From Mycolicibacterium iranicum (GTDB lineage Bacteria > Actinomycetota > Actinomycetes > Mycobacteriales > Mycobacteriaceae), in contig NZ_LWCS01000032.1 of NCBI RefSeq assembly GCF_001650495.1, positions 1 through 64,000 of the forward strand: a stretch of DNA of 64,000 nucleotides. Reading direction: 5' to 3'. How positions within the stretch are numbered: position 1 is the stretch's first letter; each line of letters begins with the position of its first letter. The translations under genes and the position numbers were made by a program. Below are positions 33,618-42,208 of this stretch, one piece after another. The notes beneath the pieces were generated by a model. It ran no database searches. It saw nothing but the letters and a program-made list of their open reading frames with translations, and had not been told where the DNA came from.

Positions 33618-34949
33618 ATGAGCCAAGGTCGACTCAGGGTCCTCATCGTCGGTGGTGGCTTCGGCGGGCTGTTCTGCGCGCGCAGGCTGGCCAATGCCGA
33701 CGTCGACGTGACGCTGGTCGATCGCGCGGCCGGCCACCTGTTCCAGCCGCTGCTGTATCAGTGCGCGACGGGAACGCTGAGCATGGCGCACATCAGCCGG
33801 TCGTTGCGGGAGGAGTTCGCTCGGCACCGTAATGTGACAACGCTTCTGGGAGAGGCGGTCGCACTGGATCCCGTCGCTCGCGTGGTCACCGCCCTGCGCC
33901 CCGACGACACCCATTTCACGATCGCCTACGACGTCCTGGTCGTCGCCGCAGGTATGCAGCAGTCCTATTTCGGCAAGTCGCAATTCGCGGAGTGGGCGCC
34001 CGGCATGAAGACCCTCGACGATGCGCTGTGCATTCGGCAGAGGTTGTTCACCGCGTTCGAGATCGCCGAGACCCTGCCACCGGGGCCCGAACGCGAGTCC
34101 TGGCTCACCTTCGCGGTCGCGGGCGGCGGTCCGACCGGCGTGGAGCTGGCGGGCCAGATCCGTGAGGTGGCAACTCGGACGCTGGCCAACGAGTTCCACA
34201 GCATCGAGCCGGGGGAGGCCCGGGTGCTGCTGTTCGACGGTGGCGACCGGCTGTTGAAGAGCTTCGCCCCCGCGCTGACCACCAAGGCGACAAAGACGCT
34301 GGAGAAGCTGGGTGTCGAGATCCATCTCGGGGTGCACGTCAGCGATGTCGGTCGCGAGGGTGTGACCGTCACGCCCAAGGCCGGCGGCGCCCAGGTCCAC
34401 TACGCCGCGCGCACCGTGATGTGGACCGCCGGGGTCGAGGCGGTGCCGTTCGCGCGGCACCTCGCGCAGGTGCTGGGCGCCGAGACCGACCGGGCGGGCC
34501 GCATCGCCGTGGCACCTGACCTTTCCGTTCCGGGCCATCCGGAGGTATTCGTCATCGGAGATCTGGTCGGTCGCGACAAGCTGCCCGGCGTCGCGGAGAA
34601 CGCCATGCAAGGTGGTCTCCACGTGGCGTCCTGCATCCGGCGCGACCTTGCAGGCAAGAGTCGCCGCAATTACCGCTACCGCGACCTGGGCTCGGCGGCC
34701 TACATCAGCCGCGGTCACGCGCTGCTGCAGGTCGGGCCGGTGAAACTTTCGGGCTTTCCCGGCTGGATCGCGTGGGGGCTCCTGCACATCGCGTTTCTGA
34801 CCGGCGTGAGCAATCGGATCAGCACGGTCACAACCTGGTTGGTGACCATCGCCCGCGCGAGCCGCTACCACCGGGCCTTCATGCTGGGTGGTTCGACTCC
34901 GGCCGAACAGCGCTACACGTGGGCCGATTGCGACGAGCCGCCAGGCTGA
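33618..34949 (+). CDS. Type II NADH dehydrogenase-like flavoprotein
   Basis: A 443-residue NDH-2 family enzyme (single-subunit, non-proton-pumping NADH:quinone oxidoreductase). The FAD-binding VLIVGGGFGGLFCARRL is at the N-terminus, the NAD-binding FAVAGGGPTGVELAGQI is in the middle, HLFQPLLYQ and PGHPEVFVIGDL are NDH-2 hallmarks, and a C-terminal amphipathic region (LSGFPGWIAWGLLHIAFLTG) anchors it to the membrane. It resembles mycobacterial Ndh but is about 20 residues shorter and divergent enough to be a paralogue. ATG 33618 is chosen over an upstream frame. Confidence 0.88.
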   Translation: MSQGRLRVLIVGGGFGGLFCARRLANADVDVTLVDRAAGHLFQPLLYQCATGTLSMAHISRSLREEFARHRNVTTLLGEAVALDPVARVVTALRPDDTHFTIAYDVLVVAAGMQQSYFGKSQFAEWAPGMKTLDDALCIRQRLFTAFEIAETLPPGPERESWLTFAVAGGGPTGVELAGQIREVATRTLANEFHSIEPGEARVLLFDGGDRLLKSFAPALTTKATKTLEKLGVEIHLGVHVSDVGREGVTVTPKAGGAQVHYAARTVMWTAGVEAVPFARHLAQVLGAETDRAGRIAVAPDLSVPGHPEVFVIGDLVGRDKLPGVAENAMQGGLHVASCIRRDLAGKSRRNYRYRDLGSAAYISRGHALLQVGPVKLSGFPGWIAWGLLHIAFLTGVSNRISTVTTWLVTIARASRYHRAFMLGGSTPAEQRYTWADCDEPPG

Positions 34950-34955
34950 GGCACC

Positions 34956-35729
34956 TCAGCGCCGCGGCACCCAGGGCTGCTCGTTGCGTTCGCGCCGCGC
35001 GCGCTCGTCGGCGCGTTCTTCGGCCCAGAAGTCCTCGAACCGTTCACCCGGGTGAACGTTGGGCACGCGATTCATCACACGACTGAACCACGGCGGGGGT
35101 TGCGACGGTTCCCACTGCGGCAGCACAAAACTCAGCGAGGCCGTACTTTTCAGCACGACGAAGATCCCGAACAGCGCATCCGATGCGCCGGTGATCGCGA
35201 CGCCGAGCAGTCCGAAGATCAAGGTCAGGTGGACGACCACGATGCGGCTCAGTCCGCGCTGGGCCGCCTGTTCGATCTGCCAGAAGGGCCACCGGCGCAG
35301 CGTGACGAGGTCAACGGCGAAATCGGCGCACAGAAAGATCATCACGGCGATACATGCATATCCCACGGTGCGCCAATTGATCTCGGCGAGTTCGGGATTG
35401 GCGTTGCGGCCGATCAGAAGGATGATGACGGCGAGGAACAGGCCGTGCGCGGCGGTGAATATCAGGCTTGTCATGAGAAAACCCGCCAGGAAGGACTGAC
35501 TCGACGGGCTGTGGCGACTTGTTGTCGACGCCTCGTACCGGTAATGCCCCCGCTTCGGCGACCACCGACGGTGGACCATGATCCGAGCCGCGGTGATCAG
35601 CGATCCCGCCAGCGTCTCGAACCAGTAAACCACCAGCGTCGTTGCGCCCGACCAGCCTTCGACGAACCAGCCGAGCAACGGAATGGCGATAATGGCCAGC
35701 ACCGCCAGCACATGCGCGACACGAGTCAC
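34956..35729 (-). CDS. Polytopic membrane protein, DUF6498-like
   Basis: About 257 residues from GTG 35729, with five or six hydrophobic helices (first HVLAVLAIIAIPLLGW, last ASLSFV region) and a highly charged C-terminal tail. VVYWFETLAGSLITAARI is the kind of motif seen in DUF6498 proteins of unknown function. The start is 10 bp after the S4 gene stop, so translation is probably coupled. No enzymatic motif is visible. Confidence 0.65.
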   Translation of the reverse strand: MTRVAHVLAVLAIIAIPLLGWFVEGWSGATTLVVYWFETLAGSLITAARIMVHRRWSPKRGHYRYEASTTSRHSPSSQSFLAGFLMTSLIFTAAHGLFLAVIILLIGRNANPELAEINWRTVGYACIAVMIFLCADFAVDLVTLRRWPFWQIEQAAQRGLSRIVVVHLTLIFGLLGVAITGASDALFGIFVVLKSTASLSFVLPQWEPSQPPPWFSRVMNRVPNVHPGERFEDFWAEERADERARRERNEQPWVPRR

Positions 35730-35739
35730 GGCTCCGCGC

Positions 35740-36114
35740 TCAGTTCTGGCGTGCGCGCCATTTGTCGAGGAGCCGCCGGTCCCGTTTGGTCGGACGTCCT
35801 GCTCCGCGGTCACGGATCCCGACGGGCATCGATACGGTGGGGGGCGGCGGCGGAGTCCGGTCGAGATAGCAGGTGATGGCATCGGCTGCGCCGACCCTCT
35901 TCTGGATGATCCGCGACACCTGGACGATCTTGGTGGTGTCTCCGACGCGGGCGCGCACCTCGTCGCCGGGGGACACCATGGTCGACGGCTTGGCTTGGCG
36001 GCCGTTGACCTTCACCTGTCCGCCCCGACATGCCGAGGCGGCGTCGGGGCGGGTCTTCGTCAAGCGAACCGCCCAGAGCCATCGATCGACGCGGGTGGAC
36101 TCCATGTTCCTCAT
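35740..36114 (-). CDS. S4-domain RNA-binding protein (Hsp15-like)
   Basis: About 124 residues. The S4 domain opens VDRWLWAVRLTKTRPDAASACRGGQVKVNG, followed by a basic, Arg-rich C-terminal tail (RPTKRDRRLLDKWRARQN). Hsp15 and relatives bind stalled 50S subunits or structured RNA. Three close start codons exist (36117, 36114, 36105); 36114 has AGG at good spacing. The gene overlaps the end of the lipoprotein esterase gene (TGATG at 36119-36115), so it is part of a minus-strand operon with it. Confidence 0.8.
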   Translation of the reverse strand: MRNMESTRVDRWLWAVRLTKTRPDAASACRGGQVKVNGRQAKPSTMVSPGDEVRARVGDTTKIVQVSRIIQKRVGAADAITCYLDRTPPPPPTVSMPVGIRDRGAGRPTKRDRRLLDKWRARQN

Positions 36115-36116
36115 CA

Positions 36117-37217
36117 TCACCTGCCCGAGCCCCCAGCACACATATGAGCGTCGAGAAACGCCAACAAAGCCTCGAATGTCGGCGCAGGGTCCGAACCTGT
36201 GACTGTTGCGCCTGACTGCGTATGGCGCACGACGCGCCCGGGCGAGTAGTTCGAGGCATACAGGTAGGCGTCGGTGTGGCCGACATCGGGCAGCAGAGCA
36301 AGTGTTGCGGTCGCACCTGCTCTGACATATGCATCAAAGAGGATCTCCGACTGGTTGGCCGGCACCAGCGGATCGGCGGTTCCGTGCGCGATGAAGACCG
36401 GCGGGCTGTCCGCTGTCACATACATTGCCGGGTTCGCCTTTTCGACCGCGGACGGGTCGGTCCGAATGGGGAAACCCATGAGCTCCGATTCCGGAGAGTC
36501 GGGTGCGTCGTGCACCTGACCGTCAGCCAGCCGGTGGGCATCCATCGCCAGAAAGTCGGTCGGGCCGAAGAGGTCGATTGCGGCGCGGACCGAGCTGGAT
36601 CGGTCCGGATTGCCCAGATCACCTTCCAGGTCGGTGATCCCGGACGTCAATGCCGCCATCGTGGCGATCCATCCGCCACTGCTGTTTCCCATGGTCGCGA
36701 AACGATCCGGGTCCAGGCCATAGGTCGTCGCACAGGCCCGCAGGAAGCGGATGGCCGCCTTGACGTCGTGCACCTGGGCAGGAAATTTAGCTTGGCTGCT
36801 GCTCCGTACGTTGAGCCCGACGACCGCATAGCCGCGCGGCACCCAGAGTTTCGCAAGTTGGGGGGCGGTCAGCATGCTGCCCGGTGCCGGCAGGACGTCG
36901 CCGTGCGCACCGTCCTGGTCGGCGAGGGCCTTACCTTTGGTGTCGTCGCCTCTGAATGCGGAACCCATCTGGAAGATCACGACGGGCACAGGACCGTCGG
37001 CGGCCAGAGGGAGATACAGATCGAGGAGGTGACTGCGCTGGGCAGGTGCGGCGTAACCGAGATTGGTGTGGACGATGTAGTTCTCGGCGATATGCGGCTC
37101 GCGCTCAGGTGGACGCGACGTGAGGTCGGGCGTCGAGCACGCTGCGCCGCCTGCCAGCCCGGCCAGCACGCCCAGGCCGGTCTTGAGAAACGCCCGCCGG
37201 CGCGACGCACCCGTCAT
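36117..37217 (-). CDS. Tat-exported lipoprotein esterase (alpha/beta hydrolase)
   Basis: A 366-residue protein. A twin-arginine signal (SRRRAFLK) and a lipobox (LAGGAAC) predict export and lipid anchoring. The hydrolase domain has VVIFQMGSAF as the oxyanion strand, the nucleophile elbow ATMGNSSGGWIA, HGTADPLVPANQ with the Asp, and DVGHTDAY with the His. It fits the BD-FAE/carboxylesterase group that deacylates esters. The start is ATG 37217. The following gene begins inside its stop. Confidence 0.85.
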   Translation of the reverse strand: MTGASRRRAFLKTGLGVLAGLAGGAACSTPDLTSRPPEREPHIAENYIVHTNLGYAAPAQRSHLLDLYLPLAADGPVPVVIFQMGSAFRGDDTKGKALADQDGAHGDVLPAPGSMLTAPQLAKLWVPRGYAVVGLNVRSSSQAKFPAQVHDVKAAIRFLRACATTYGLDPDRFATMGNSSGGWIATMAALTSGITDLEGDLGNPDRSSSVRAAIDLFGPTDFLAMDAHRLADGQVHDAPDSPESELMGFPIRTDPSAVEKANPAMYVTADSPPVFIAHGTADPLVPANQSEILFDAYVRAGATATLALLPDVGHTDAYLYASNYSPGRVVRHTQSGATVTGSDPAPTFEALLAFLDAHMCAGGSGR

Positions 37218-37372
37218 CGTCCATTCCTGTCCATCGACCGGATCCTAGGCCTCCCAACCCGTCCGTTCGGGCCCACGTCAGCGCGCAGTTTCTCACCCGC
37301 AGGCGGACCCACCCCCGCGGTCGATTCACCGATGGCCTGTTACAGCCGGTACCCGCCCGTTACGATCGCCTC

Positions 37373-37666
37373 GTGTTCCGGATTGACGGCATCGACGGTG
37401 AAAGCATTGTGGTCGACGGCAACTGGGTGGAGAAGCTCCGGGCAGGGTCGTCACGCGGGCGCAATCCCGCCGACCAGTACTCGGGGACGAAGATCGAGGA
37501 GTTCAGCCGGCGCAAGAAGATCTTCGGGGGTGAGAAGGAGCATCTGCTTCAGGTCATCGTCAGCGTCGGAACGTTCTACTCGTTGAAGGTTCCCGCCGAG
37601 CGCCGCGCCGAGGTCGATGCGCTCATCGCTGAGCTCGAAAAGGCGCGCGACCGCGCGACGTCGTAG
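37373..37666 (+). CDS. Small conserved hypothetical protein
   Basis: A 97-residue protein starting at GTG 37373, with several beta-strand-like stretches (FRIDGIDGESIVVDGNWVEKL, HLLQVIVSVGTFYSLKV) and a charged helical C-terminus (AEVDALIAELEKARDR). No enzymatic motif. The fold may be a small PH- or SHOCT-associated type, but I do not recognise it. It is convergent with the histidine-phosphatase gene (5 bp between stops). Confidence 0.6.
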   Translation: MFRIDGIDGESIVVDGNWVEKLRAGSSRGRNPADQYSGTKIEEFSRRKKIFGGEKEHLLQVIVSVGTFYSLKVPAERRAEVDALIAELEKARDRATS

Positions 37667-37670
37667 TTGT

Positions 37671-38357
37671 CTAAACGAAACGGGTGTTCTGGTCACCGGC
37701 AAGGAGCATTTGCGGCAATTGCCTGAAGTTCCAGCCGCCGTTGTGGTTGCGGGTCAAGACGTACACCATGTCGTAACGGTTCTCCGGCCACAGAGCCGGC
37801 GGCGCGGGCTCGACGTTGCCGAAGTGCGACACGATCTCGGCGATCTGCTCATGCCGCCACGCGATCAAGGTGGACCCCCTGATCCCGGACACCATCGCCG
37901 CAAGTTCGGCGACTTGGCGTTGTGTGAAGCGAGTATCGACTTCCAGATTCAGCGCAGACGCAAGCGGTGTCACGGTTTGCCAAGACCTCATGCTGTCCTC
38001 AGCGCCCGGATTATGCGCGAAAACCGCGGTGGGTCTGTCCAGATGAGGGCGGGTGGGAAGCCGGTTGCCTTCGTGGTCGCGTGGATCGAATAACGACACG
38101 AGAGCTCCGGCACGAGTCCAGCCACGCACGATGAGCGAACGCTTACTGTCAGCGACACCGTCGCTCGTGATCCCGAACGGTTCTCCCGGCTTGTACGGGT
38201 CTTCCGCATGCCGGATGATCATCACCCGGTCGGGCAGAGGTCCGGCGGGCGAGCCAGGAGGATGCGCGCGGGCAGGAGCGCTGAGGGCCCCCAGGGCCAC
38301 CCCGACCAACCCTGCCGACGACAGACCGATCGCCGTTCGCCTGTCGAATCCGTGCAC
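37671..38357 (-). CDS. Exported histidine-phosphatase family protein
   Basis: A 228-residue protein starting at GTG 38357. The N-terminus has a twin-Arg (FDRRTAIGL) and hydrophobic core ending PARA, a likely Tat signal. The phosphatase RHG-like motif is modified: VMIIRHAEDP. The second active-site His is in LIAWRHEQIAEI. The domain thus keeps the catalytic His pair and the acid residue region but differs from phosphoglycerate mutases in length. An envelope phosphatase is likely; its substrate is unknown. Confidence 0.78.
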   Translation of the reverse strand: MHGFDRRTAIGLSSAGLVGVALGALSAPARAHPPGSPAGPLPDRVMIIRHAEDPYKPGEPFGITSDGVADSKRSLIVRGWTRAGALVSLFDPRDHEGNRLPTRPHLDRPTAVFAHNPGAEDSMRSWQTVTPLASALNLEVDTRFTQRQVAELAAMVSGIRGSTLIAWRHEQIAEIVSHFGNVEPAPPALWPENRYDMVYVLTRNHNGGWNFRQLPQMLLAGDQNTRFV

Positions 38358-38883
38358 TCGACCAACCTAGCCGCCTGCCACGTGTCACGCCGGGTGGCGG
38401 CTGAGCCGGCATTGCTTTTCGGGGTCGCCGGGCACTCCTGTTGGCCGCGGCCCGAGGTCGGACCGAGCAGCGAGAACCCTGCGCCAGGGAACGCCGCAGA
38501 GGAACCATAGTTTCCGATGTGGTTGCGAATCAACCGAATTCAGCAGAACCGCGGCTTGCCAGAGTAACGTTCTCTTCGCGCCGAAGACGGAATGCCATTG
38601 GGTTCGTCCGTTCGTCACTGAGCGCTCACCGGCGGGCTCGACACGGTTGGTCGTTCGATTCTGTGGCCCGCGGTGGCTGCGGCCGATCAGGCAACGCAGC
38701 ACGAAGACAGGCCGCGAGCTTTACCGTCAGTCAGCGCACTGGTTGCCTACCAATACTCTGCGCTCGCGGGTAACCGAGTGTTCTCGTCCTGCTCGAAGGT
38801 CAGCTTCCGCGAAGTTGGGATCGGTAGATGACGGCCGGGGGTGCGATGTCAACGAGACGCGTACTTCTTCTGAAAGGATTGCC
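38358..38883. other. Intergenic region upstream of a secreted-protein gene
   Basis: About 525 bp without an acceptable gene; overlapping frames on both strands lack starts, ribosome sites or family resemblance. Its right end holds a 13-bp element (38815-38827) that recurs before a related secreted-protein gene at 42130, so this part is probably the promoter/leader of the gene starting at 38884. Confidence 0.4.
38815..38827 (+). promoter_or_regulatory. Shared 13-bp upstream element, copy 1
   Basis: TTGGGATCGGTAG, 56 bp before the GTG of the secreted Cys/Pro-rich protein gene at 38884. An identical 13-mer lies in the same orientation at a similar distance before the paralogous gene at 42209. 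It could be part of a promoter or a leader element. It fits no mycobacterial sigma-factor consensus I can name with confidence. Confidence 0.5.
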
Positions 38884-39315
38884 GTGAATCGAACTGTGCG
38901 GTTCGCCGCTGCAGTGGCGTTCTCTGCGGGCGTCGTGCTGACGGGCGCGGCACCACCGACGGCGTCGGCTCAGGGACCGAGCTATCAGGGCGGCAACTGC
39001 CCGCCGGGGATGACATGCACGCACTGGTGCCCCGGCGACCCAGCTCCCCCTGGCGGACAGGTGCTTTCGTGGGACTGGAACGTCTGCCACGACTGGTACT
39101 GGGACTCTTCCGGCATCACCGATGTCACTACCAACACCATCTATCCGTGGTCGGGTGCTCCCAGGCCGGCGACTCCACCGCCGCCGCTTGCGCCTGCCCC
39201 GCCGACGCCTCCGCCGCCCCCGATGCCGTTCTGCAGTCCACGCGGGTCGCTGATCATCATTCCGCCGATCTGCGATGAGATCGGAATCGACTGGCCCCCA
39301 GGGTCTCTGCGCTGA
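38884..39315 (+). CDS. Secreted Cys/Pro-rich protein with WDxNxCH motif
   Basis: A 143-residue exported protein starting at GTG 38884 (AGG six bases upstream). The signal peptide ends near ASA-QGP (residue 29). The mature part contains a Cys-x5-Cys, then Trp-Cys-Pro (Cys39, 45, 49), and Trp-Asp-Trp-Asn-Val-Cys-His (Cys68) followed by Tyr-Trp-Asp. A Pro/Ala-rich linker and a hydrophobic GSLIIIPPICDE tail end it. The Cys and aromatic pattern recurs in the protein encoded at 42209, so they are paralogues. Function unknown; disulfide-stabilised secreted protein is the reasonable reading. Confidence 0.7.
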   Translation: MNRTVRFAAAVAFSAGVVLTGAAPPTASAQGPSYQGGNCPPGMTCTHWCPGDPAPPGGQVLSWDWNVCHDWYWDSSGITDVTTNTIYPWSGAPRPATPPPPLAPAPPTPPPPPMPFCSPRGSLIIIPPICDEIGIDWPPGSLR

Positions 39316-39317
39316 CG

Positions 39318-40184
39318 TCAGCCGACTTCCAGCGGTACGGCCATTTCCCGGCTGCCGGCACGCGATACCCCGATGCCGGCAGCCACGACCGCGGTAACGC
39401 CGAAAAGACCTGGTCAACCCGGGTTCTGGTCGAGGAGGAGAAAGCCGACAAGCACGGCGAACGCAGGTTCCAAGCTCATCAAAATGCCGAAGGTCGCAGT
39501 CGGCAAGCGGCGCAGCGCCAGCAGCTCGAGCACGTAGGGGATCACGGGCAGCAGCATGGCCATGACAAGGCCGATGAGGATGACCTGCGGTGTGAGCAGC
39601 GAGAATGCCGCGCTGTCAACGAAGAACGTGGCCACCAGCCCGGCGATGGGCATCGATACGGCGAGCCCGTTGACCCCCGCGACCTGGTCACCGACGCGCT
39701 GGGTGAGAAGGATGTAGATCGCCCAGCACGCGCCGGCCGACACTGCCAGAACCGTCCCCTTGGTGTCGATGCCACCACCGAAGGGTTGGCTCAGAAGCAC
39801 CACGCCGACCGCGGCCAGAGCGGGCCAGATCAGTCGATGTCGTCCTTTGCCATGGATCACGGCGATCGCAAGCGGCCCCAAGAACTCGAGCGCGGTCGCT
39901 GTGCCCAGGGCAAGCCGGTCCAGTGAGGCCATGAACAACAACGAGATGGCCGCGGTGACGCCACCGAGGACCACGCACATGCCGAACGTGCGCCAGGTGA
40001 ACGCCGACGGCCGCGGCCGTACCGCCACCAAAAGCAGGAGGCCTGCCAACGACAGTCGCAGCCAGGCGGTCCCGTCCGAGCCGATCACGTCGATCAGACC
40101 GACGGCCACCACCAAGCCCAGTTGGATGCAGATCTGGGCGGCAATGGCCATCAAGACCCCGGAGCGGGTTTCGTCGGTATTCAT
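39318..40184 (-). pseudogene. EamA/RhtA-like exporter interrupted by an in-frame TGA
   Basis: A ten-helix drug/metabolite-transporter (EamA) protein of the RhtA homoserine/threonine exporter type. From ATG 40184 it reads through nine helices (GVLMAIAAQICIQLGLVV, then TATALEFLGPLAIAVIHG, up to PAFAVLVGFLLLDQNPG) and meets TGA at 39416-39414. The same frame then continues PGLFGVTAVVAAGIGVSRAGS for 31 codons to TGA 39320-39318, which is exactly the missing last helix and basic tail. Full length would be 288 residues, normal for RhtA. A one-base nonsense change or a sequencing error explains it. The truncated 256-residue product lacks helix ten. Confidence 0.75.
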
Positions 40185-40752
40185 CCAGGTACTCAAGAAA
40201 GGCCGAAGAATGCTCAGCAGCAGTGCTGTTCAGCGCCCCACTAGTTCCCGGCCCGTGTCGCCACGAACGGGCCGCCGAGCGCCGGGTCGGAGTCGCGGAT
40301 CATTCCGGCCCCTCTCCGGTGGGGCAGTGACCACTGCCAGGTGCGTCAGCCGGTTGAGGGTGCGGCGAATAGGACCTGTCCCCGACAACTGCATGCGATT
40401 CCCCTCGTTTGCTCCTGAAAGGAGTATGCGCCGAAGATTAGCCGTTCCCCGTTGCGAATGAGGGACTTCCACAGATGACTTCCACTTGTCGAGATCCGCG
40501 GTGGGCTTGGGACTCGGCGGCCACCGCTGTTGCTGAGGTCGAGCGCGTCCATGTCGGGCCGCAATCACCTTCGACCCCGGGTCGAAGCCAGGGCAGCCGA
40601 CGCTTATCGAAGCGATGCAGCACGAGCGATTTGTGAAAAACATTGCTCACGTTGCGCATTCAATGCGCTCACCACATTCGGGCCGCGTCCAGGGACCTCG
40701 ACGAGGCGACGGACTGCGTTTTGTAAGACGCCCTGCGGGCGCCGGCTCTCTT
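40185..40752. other. Intergenic region between exporter and FKBP genes
   Basis: About 570 bp. Frames on either strand are short, start with rare codons and show no family motif, so none is accepted. Codon bias is weak and base composition is a little lower in GC at 40430-40480 and 40620-40660. It could contain remnants of an older gene, but nothing identifiable. Confidence 0.35.
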
Positions 40753-41328
40753 CTAGCCCGACGCGCCGAGGATCTTGATTGCGAAGACCAGTGAATCGCC
40801 AGGCAGGATCCCGGCACCGGGCTGGCCTTGGGGATAACCGTCGGCGGACGTCATGGCGACAGCGACGGTCGATCCGACGGTCTGTCCGGCGATGGCCTTC
40901 TGAAACCCGGGCACGACGCCATCGAGCGGGAAGTCGACGGGTGCGCCGCGCTGGTAGCTGCTGTCGAATACAGATCCGTCGCGTCCGTTCACACCCAGAT
41001 AGCAGACCGAGACGGTGGCCGTGGGGGAGACAACCGGACCGCCTCCCGCCTGCAACGTGTGTACCTGCGTCTCGGCGACGCTCAACGGCGGAGTCACGGT
41101 CACCAGGGGGGCCGTGGTGTCCGAGGAGCCGGTCACCGCGACGCTGCCGGTGGCTCCCGGCAGCGTCCACTCCGCAGCGGTATCGGTGGCCGGGGCTGCG
41201 GTCGGGCAGCCCGCTACGGGGACCGGCGCCTGCGCGCCCGACGAGGGAACGATCCCGGATCCGCAGGCGGTCAACATCAGGGCTGACGCGGCGAGCGCAG
41301 CGGCGGAACGCGGGCGAGAGGTTTTCAC
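40753..41328 (-). CDS. FKBP-type peptidyl-prolyl isomerase lipoprotein
   Basis: About 191 residues from GTG 41328. The signal and lipobox (ALMLTAC) mark a lipoprotein. The C-terminal FKBP domain has VSVCYLGVNGRDGSVFDSSYQRG (the GxxFDSS signature), VVPGFQKAIAGQTVGSTVAVAM and GDSLVFAIKILGA. It should catalyse prolyl isomerisation outside the membrane. A Thr/Pro-rich linker separates the anchor from the domain. An in-frame extension to 41388 is less likely because the signal sequence begins at the GTG. Confidence 0.85.
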   Translation of the reverse strand: MKTSRPRSAAALAASALMLTACGSGIVPSSGAQAPVPVAGCPTAAPATDTAAEWTLPGATGSVAVTGSSDTTAPLVTVTPPLSVAETQVHTLQAGGGPVVSPTATVSVCYLGVNGRDGSVFDSSYQRGAPVDFPLDGVVPGFQKAIAGQTVGSTVAVAMTSADGYPQGQPGAGILPGDSLVFAIKILGASG

Positions 41329-41502
41329 CGCCGCCACGCTACCGGCCGACTGGCACTGTTTCGGGAAGGGGTCACGCGATCCGGTCAACCCCCCTCCTAG
41401 AGCCGAGCACCAGGCGCACTCAGAGCTTCATCAACGATCCGACAAGAAATCGACAAGGCGCGACCGGGACGCTGCATCAGAGCCATTAATCGAGGAGACA
41501 CC

Positions 41503-41895
41503 GTGAAGTTCTTGCTGATACCGGCCCTGGCTGCCATCCCGCTGATCGGCGCACCGATCGCCGCAGCCGACAACTATGTGACGCAGTCCGGTCGGGTGCT
41601 GTGTGCGGTGACGCCGGACTCCACGATCGCCGGGCTCGGCGAGGACGTGGTCGTCTGCCAGGGCGCGTTCACCCAACCGGGAGCGAGATTCCAGGCCGTC
41701 ACCACCGGCGATGGAAGCATCAAGTGGCAGGATGCAAATCTCGCCGTCGACAACCCCACCACCGCGATGGAATACGGCACCACCTATCACCGGGGGAACT
41801 GGACCATCTATCCGGCTGTCACCGGAACCACGTTCACCAACGACCGCACCGGACACGGGATGTTCGTCAGCATCGACGACGTCTACGCCTTCTAG
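41503..41895 (+). CDS. Small secreted protein of unknown function
   Basis: A 130-residue protein starting at GTG 41503 with GAGGAG six bases upstream. The signal peptide (1-22) is cleaved before DNYVTQSG. Two Cys (VLCAVTP and VVCQGAF) can form a disulfide. The rest is beta-rich (ATTGDGSIKWQDANLAV, TTYHRGNWTIYPAV) and ends in DVYAF. I recognise the type as a conserved mycobacterial exported protein but know no function. Confidence 0.7.
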   Translation: MKFLLIPALAAIPLIGAPIAAADNYVTQSGRVLCAVTPDSTIAGLGEDVVVCQGAFTQPGARFQAVTTGDGSIKWQDANLAVDNPTTAMEYGTTYHRGNWTIYPAVTGTTFTNDRTGHGMFVSIDDVYAF

Positions 41896-42129
41896 TGACC
41901 GCACGCGGCCCCGATCATCTCTTCGGTATCGCGGGCGGCACGCCCGCGATTCGTGATGGAGGCGGCGAATTCAGCTATGGCGGCGAGGCGAGCCCAGCCG
42001 TACCGCGCACCGGGCCTGAACAGCTTGACTTGTGAACGACGCCTCAAGTACGGGGGAGACAGGCAAAGCTGACCGGTAACAGTTCCGGAAGGCACCCCGA
42101 TACGCTTTTCGAGGCGCCTGGCGCAAAGG

Positions 42130-42142
42130 TTGGGATCGGTAG
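42130..42142 (+). promoter_or_regulatory. Shared 13-bp upstream element, copy 2
   Basis: Identical to the 13-mer at 38815-38827 and in the same orientation. It ends 66 bp before the ATG of the paralogous secreted-protein gene at 42209. The bases just before it (GCGCAAAGG here, CGCGAAG there) are also similar, so similarity extends a little beyond the 13-mer. Confidence 0.5.
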
Positions 42143-42208
42143 CGGTTCGCACACTCGACCCTGGACGCACCGACGCCGCCGCAGTGGCGTGTACTGAAAG
42201 GACCGTCC

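Noticed and set aside
33213..34871. 552-codon minus-strand frame
   Set aside because: Shadow of the NDH-2 gene; its tail runs into the mycolyltransferase region in another frame.
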